A stretch of 64,000 bases of DNA, taken from positions 3,100,001 through 3,164,000 of the forward strand of contig NC_091275.1 of assembly GCF_042100115.1 (NCBI RefSeq). Direction: 5' to 3'. Shown piece after piece: positions 58,176-64,000 of the stretch. The notes beneath the pieces were generated by a model. It searched no databases, was not told the origin of the DNA, and saw nothing but the letters and a program-made list of their open reading frames with translations. Positions within the stretch are counted from its first letter, which is position 1; every line of letters begins with the position of its first letter. The position numbers were made by a program, and so were the translations under genes. The stretch is from Alternaria dauci. Lineage: Eukaryota; Ascomycota; Dothideomycetes; Pleosporales; Pleosporaceae.

Positions 58176-60926
58176 TTATACTATTTCTATATTCTATAGG
58201 TTTCTTATCAGCTAATAGTACTAATACTAGGTTCTTCTTAACCTAGTAGGGTAGTTCGTATTTCTCTACTACTCTAGGTAAGATTATTATTCGTGCAGCC
58301 CCGCTATCTACGAGCGCCTCGATATTTCGTCCCTATATAGATACGGTTATAAGTAGCTACTTTACCTAACTATTAGTATCCTACACCTTCCTAAGGGTTA
58401 TTTTAGGACTGCCTTTACTAGCGTAACCCTATCCCTAGCGGTATCCTAGTTTTTTAACTACTTACCTTTCCTATACTTAGGAAAGTAGCCTATATTATTT
58501 TTTAAGCTGTAGTACGTTAAGTACCTATCGTCGTAATAGAAGCTCTAATAAATATTCTAGTAAGGTATCTCCTCCCTAGTAATCCTCTTCCTTAGTTAAG
58601 CCTTCTTAGCCTCGTAAATCTTATAATCTACTACCTCGCAGATGTTTAATAATAGGGTACGATAGTAATAGTTATCTACCTTATATACTTCCTTAAGCTA
58701 CTTATAATAGAAGTTACACCCGTTCCTATATTACGTCTATAGAAGTCTATAGTAGATCTCCACTTTCTCTAGTTCGTGTAGGTAGCAGATATCTACTAGA
58801 CATTCGTCTACCTAGAGGTTTAGGTAGTAGCACTAGTCCTAGTCTATCCTATAATCCTCCTTATCTTACTTATAGAACTCGCAATTTATCTTATAGTTAT
58901 ACTAATACAAATCCTTATAATCCTTAGTATCTTCTACTTTAGGGGCTTCTTAGTCCTTAACCTTAGCTATTAGATTATTAAAGTAGGGTTATTAGTATAT
59001 CGCCTAATACCTAACTTCTTTAGCATTTAGGCCAGTAATTATAATTCTTTTGTAAATTATATATTTATTAGCGTAGTATATCTTATTACTATACACCTAA
59101 CACTAGTTATTAGCTAATCGTTCTATCACGATAGTACCTTTAACCTTCTAGTTAGTCTTCTTTAGCTAGCCTATAGTAAGAACTTCGTTATCTAGTTTAA
59201 CTCTTAGGATAATTTTGTAGCCTTCCTTATCCTCTAAGCGTACCTCCTCGTATAGGTCTAAGTCACTTAGGTTATTATCTAACTCTAGTCTAGCTAGGTA
59301 TAGCGTACCTTATCTAATTATCTAGATCTTAATAGCTACTTACTTAACTTATTCTTCTTCGTAATCCCTAACGAAGTGTCCTATCTTCCTACATTAGAGA
59401 CATGCTTTATTATTATAACGCCGCTAGCGTTCTTCCTTAGAGAGACTGTTATATCTTTTACTTCCTTAGGTTTTCTTATCTCTAACCTTCTCTTATACCT
59501 TACTAGTTATAATAGCGTCGCTATCCCTATTAAATCTACTACGCTGTCTCTTTATATTAGGTAAGTTAGGTTAGAAGTATTTCTTCTAATTATTTTATCT
59601 CTACAGCCTATTATTAATACGTATTACTAACTTAATTAGAGCGTAAAGTATTCTAGGCTTATCGTAGTATATAAGGCTGTCCTTAACATTTTCTTTAAGG
59701 CCTACTTCGAATACTATTCGAAGTGCCGCGTTGTTCTAATCAATCCGTGCTTACAGTTACTTAAATTCCGCCGTATACGCTAATACTAACGTAGTCTACC
59801 TTAGGCGAGTAATCTTCTTTTTAGCCTAGTTTTAAGCGTCTACTTCTCTAAAGATACATCCTATTTCTTACTTAAACTTAGTCTAACCTATAAATAAAGT
59901 ATATATTCTTTCTTTAGTTTCTATATATTCTATATCTAGTAAGTAATTATTAATATAGAGTTATATCTAATTAGAAGCCTTATCCTTTATATATATCCTT
60001 ACTATAAGGATCTTTTCTTAGTTATTAAGTACCTCGTTATACTCGCAGTATAGGTCGATATTAGTAAGAAATACTTATAGCTTTTCTTATTCTCCGCCGT
60101 ATTTCTCTAGTAACGCTATCTTAGGTTTCTTTATAGTAATAGGTTGTTCGTTAGGGGTTATTATTAGTTACCCTATAAGCTAATTAATTATTACCTATAT
60201 CTTAGTAATCTACTAAGCCTATACATTTATATATTACCTAAGATTCCTAAGCTTAGCGACGTTAAGGTTCTCTCCCTTATTATTAGATACCTCTAGCATC
60301 TTATTATTTTCTAGGGTAGGGCGTACTAGCGTTAAGGGTCCTAGACCCTAGGCTATATTATTACGTGCGTTTCCCTAATAAGCTATTACTAAATCTTAAT
60401 TAGGTAATCCTATTAGTTAAATAGTCTACTAATATCTAAGGTAGTTAAAGTATTATATAGGGTTAGGCTATACTTCTCTAGGCTTAGTCTATACTAAGGC
60501 GAGGTAGACTAAAGCGGTAGTCTATAAGGTAGTGTATAGAATAATTAGGTAGAAAAGAGTTATTATTATAACTAAGAGATAAATAATACTAATTCTATAA
60601 ATAATAGAATAACTAGTTAATAATCTATATAAGAGATAAACTATTTAAGTTAACTATAATAAGTATAATAATAAGATCTAATATATTCTTATACCTATTA
60701 CTATAGGTCCTATCCTCCTTACCCTCCCTTCTAAGAGGGAGGCCTAGGAGGGCTATAACCTCCTAATCCTTACTAGCCTCCTAAAGGCTAGGTCTTAGCG
60801 GGATACTATTCCTTTTACGTAATCTAGGCCCCGCCCTAGATCTACTTTTATCTATTATGTCCGCCTAATAGTCTTCCTTTATATAACCTATATAAAAGGG
60901 AAGTAATTCCTTATTACCTTATAATA
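58171..60926 (-). mobile_element. Older RIP-saturated gypsy copy, right part
   Basis: Continues exactly where the left part stops: begins with the duplicated CTATA, runs through degraded protease start, the frameshift site (about 58450), the whole gag equivalent and ends with a 476-bp LTR (60451-60926; TATTATATAGGG to TTATAATA). Left plus right minus the 5-bp duplication gives about 7173 bp, one base off the younger copy. Confidence 0.92.
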
Positions 60927-62400
60927 TATAGGCTAGCTAAGATATTATTAGAATATATTAAAAATATATTTTAGTAATACTTATATTAGTTTAAAGTATC
61001 TTAAAGACTATAGTAGAGTTAGTAATAGTAGTAGTATATATAGTATTATAGTTAAAGGATAACCCCCCTAGGCCTTAGGGATAGGGCCTATAGTATTATT
61101 TTATATTACGTTTCCTAGTATATTTAGAAGTCTCTTTTTACCTATAATACCTCTTTATCTATCCTTTATATTACGCCCTATACTACCTTAACGTCCCTAC
61201 TATTATAATTACTACTAATACTACCTAAAGATTAAGAAGCTCTATTATATTATAGTAATTATAGTTATAGTTATTATTATAATTATAATTATTATTCCCT
61301 TTAAGTAACTATAAAGCTTATATATTAGTAGTAGTACCTTTATATATTACTACTATAGCTACTATAGCTATTAAAGCTATTACAGCTATTATACTATACT
61401 TATTACTATTCTATACCTAAATCCTATTACGTTATATCCTAAGCTATCTATATTATTAAATTAATTATCTACTACCTATACCTATCTTAGCTCCTTAATA
61501 ATATCTATAATATATAGTAGCTAGTCCTTAAAGTCCCTATTACGGACCTCCTCTAAGTACCTATACTACTTATTAGTTATTATAGTACTAATAACTTATA
61601 TATCCTAAAGAAGAGTAAATAACTTATTAGCTTTATTTATGCCTTTACTAGCTAGCATAATAGTAGTGCCTATAAGGAGTACCTTAGTAATAAACGCTAG
61701 GTCCCTAAGTATATAGTTAAATTCTTTTTTAGTAAACCTATATAATAGGCTAAGTGATTAAATATAAGTTTAGAACTTATACTTAAGGTTACTTTTAAGT
61801 AGGTTAATCTTAATAATAACTTTATACTCGCTGTACTACTTAATAGTAGCTACTATAGTTACTAAGAGGGTTACTAGGCCCTCTAAAACTAGGCGCTTTA
61901 TACCTATAATAATATTATATATAATAACCTTTATGTTAGAGATACTAGAGTTGCTAGAGTTACTAGATATACTAGATATATTAAAGTATAGGAGTTAAGA
62001 GAAGAAAATTTAAGTAGTTACTTAAATATTTCTTTATTCTTAAGTACTATAGTTATAAGCCTAGATATAAGCTATAAACTATAGTTTAAAAACTCCTCTT
62101 CTCCTTAATATTACAATAACTTTCTAGAAGCGCCTAAAGCTTAGGGCTTTAGCTTTAACCTATCTATTATTAAATATATATAGCTATATATAGTAAAACT
62201 AGGTATTTAAGAAATATACCTTTACTAAAATTTATTATAGTATCTTTTAATAGTATTATACTTACGTCTTTTACTAGTACGTTTATTATCTAAATAGTTA
62301 AAGGATAGAATATAATATAAATACGTTTAGAATATATTTATATATAAATCTCGCTTAATTCTCTACTAACCTTTTATAGACTAGTTATAGCTAACCCTAT
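60927..62400. repeat. RIP-degraded repeat block (family B, copy 2, inverted)
   Basis: TA-saturated. From about 61055 to 62300 it is the reverse complement of the block at about 33500-34875. Balanced composition returns at about 62405. Confidence 0.8.
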
Positions 62401-62493
62401 TTTTTTATAGCTAGGTGACATGCTGCCTCGTCTACTTGTTCTATTACCCGAAAGATCCGACACAAGCTATAAATCTTGCCTAGTATGAAGGTG

Positions 62494-64000
62494 CTACTTT
62501 TGACAGAGCTTTCCGCTGTTCAAGTCGTACTCCCACTGATGACTTCCCACGCCCGCCTGGACAAACAAGCTTGCAGTTGGGTCATATTTCTTCTTAATCT
62601 CAAGCAGACGCTCGTAGTTGCCGCCATAAAAGTCGTACTCAAAGTTGCTGTTGAAGGGGTTCGCTTCGTTGATGTACGAGCCCGAGTCAGGACCCCAGTT
62701 GCGCCAAGCCGGTTCCTTGTGTTCTTCTGTCCACGCACCGGCAGCGGTTAGTGCCTCTTGAGGCGTTGAGCTTGTGGTGTTGACAATTGCGCCCGTGGCG
62801 AGGAGATGGATGTATGCCTTGCGCCAGGCTGGCGTCAGAGCGCCACGCATTGCCTTTTCCACATTCCTGGGACCCGGTCCGCCTTGCAGTCCGTACACTA
62901 GTCTGCACTGATCTGTTGTCACTTGGGTTTTTGTCACGTTTCGGAGGTGGTCTTCCAGTGTCTCGAGCGGAATCTCGGTCAGCTCAGACCGACCGAGCAG
63001 GCGACTAGAAATCAGGCTAATATCTCCGCAATGGCTGGGGACCGGGTTCAGGACATCGAGGAGTGCAGAATAGGATGCTAGGATGGTGGGTTCCGAGAAT
63101 TCGATCAGCAGCGATTGGTTTCCTGCGTATCCTACGATGCTGGCCTTTACAGGCTCAAGAAGAGACTTGTATGCCACCGCCGACATGTTGTACCCAAACA
63201 ATGTCATGGACAGCTCGATGCCCCTTTGGGTAGATGTTGAATGGTTCGTAGTGATGTCTCTCGTGATGGCGTTTCCGTTGCCTGTAAGGCCCGCATCCAT
63301 GAGGTCTGGAAGGGAGTTCGATAGTGCCGCGAGAGCCTTCCAGGATGCCCCGACTGTGTCAGCTGTGCTGTTGTCTATCATGGTTATAGAGACGGTACTG
63401 AGAGCCACAGACGCGGGCAACGGGAACGTGCGCATCACGTACTCGACAACGATGCCGTACAGCCCTGGCCCGCCTCCTCGGATGGCCCATAGCAAGTCCT
63501 GGTTCTGCGCATCATTGGCCACCAATACTTTGCCTGCGGTTGTGACCACAGTAGCTTGGAGGATCTGATCAGCTGCCAACCCGTAGCGGGATGACAGTGG
63601 GCCGTGACCGCCGCCACCAATGAACCCTCCAAGACCGACTGTTGGATCCTGCCCGCTCACGACTGTCCTCCCAACAGCAGCTGCCGCCTTCAGGATCTCG
63701 CCCCAGTTGTTCCCGCTCCCGGTGATGACGACGTTTTCCGACTTGTTTCCCGCAGGGTGCAACCAGGTGGTGTTGAAATCCATGGTTCGGAGGTGATGAG
63801 TCCAAATCGACAGCGAGTACGCTCCGCTGGATCTTGATTTCATGTCAGCACACTATAAGTCCAGTGGGAAGACGTAGATTCTCAACGTACCTGCCATTAA
63901 GATCATGGCCAGTGCCTTTGATCACTATGCGGATGTTGCGCGAACTTGCCCACTTGGCAGCTGTTGCAATTTGTGTAGCACTCGTGGCGTTAAGGACGTA
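62494..64000 (-). CDS. FAD-linked oxidase of the berberine-bridge/BBE-like family, N-terminus outside the window
   Basis: Probably secreted flavoprotein oxidase acting on sugars or secondary metabolites; substrate unknown. Two exons are visible: 64000-63891 and 63832-62494; the 5' part lies beyond the window. Splicing joins VIKGTGHDLNGR to SSGAYSLSIWTHHLR, giving the PCMH motif in which the His of GTGHD is the covalent flavin site in related enzymes. Further words are TVGLGGFIGGGGHGPLSSRY, LLWAIRGGGPGLYGIVVEYV and, in the C-terminal BBE segment, SGSYINEANPFNSNFEYDFY. Many N-glycosylation sequons (NTT, NAT, NKS, NHS) suit secretion. It lies immediately beside the RIP block. Such genes often belong to secondary-metabolite clusters; the rest is out of view. 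Confidence 0.9.

Overview
The window is nuclear DNA of a filamentous ascomycete, most likely a dothideomycete of the Pleosporales type. The evidence is short GT-AG introns in nearly every gene, compact gene-rich stretches alternating with TA-saturated blocks typical of repeat-induced point mutation (RIP), a chromodomain Ty3/gypsy retrotransposon, a LysM protein and a HET-domain relic. The order is inferred; no species marker was recognised.

Layout. Positions 1-31300 are ordinary gene-dense euchromatin: ATP synthase delta subunit (5' end outside), a very long disordered repeat-bearing protein, two sister small secreted proteins, the sulfate-assimilation pair MET3 (ATP sulfurylase) and MET16 (PAPS reductase) in tandem, an ACMSD-like amidohydrolase, a catalase-related protein, a two-LysM secreted protein, sorting nexin SNX3, a urea/solute:sodium symporter, a TRI12-type MFS pump and one unassigned protein. 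From about 32700 the character changes. A truncated HET-domain gene abuts a TA-rich block. An accessory island at 35600-43360 then carries polysaccharide genes: a broken GT61, a GT25, a cellulose-synthase-like GT2 and a GH16, with palindromic MITE-like repeats between the last two. From about 43740 to 62400 lies a repeat nest. At the right edge is a 5'-incomplete BBE-type FAD oxidase.

The repeat nest resolves well. A 7172-bp chromovirus (50999-58170) has two 476-bp LTRs and a perfect 5-bp target duplication (CTATA). It sits inside an older, RIP-saturated copy of the same element (46577-50998 plus 58171-60926, about 7173 bp once the duplication is removed). The younger copy is read on the minus strand: gag with two zinc knuckles, then a slippery A AAA AAC heptamer directly before the gag stop that leads by -1 shift into the pol frame (protease, RT, RNase H, integrase, chromodomain). 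Pol has three in-frame stops. On the opposite strand, at the pol 3' end, lies a cysteine-rich plus coiled-coil reading frame that looks like an antisense accessory gene. Other relics are a TIR element with TA flanks, truncated LTRs, and a second RIP-degraded family present in opposite orientations on both sides of the island and nest.

Functional links. MET3 and MET16 are successive parts of one pathway. GT25 and GT2 are divergent from a shared 461-bp intergenic region, and with GH16 (and once GT61) they look like a surface or exopolysaccharide locus; that role is inference. The LysM protein and the secreted pair are candidate cell-surface or effector proteins.
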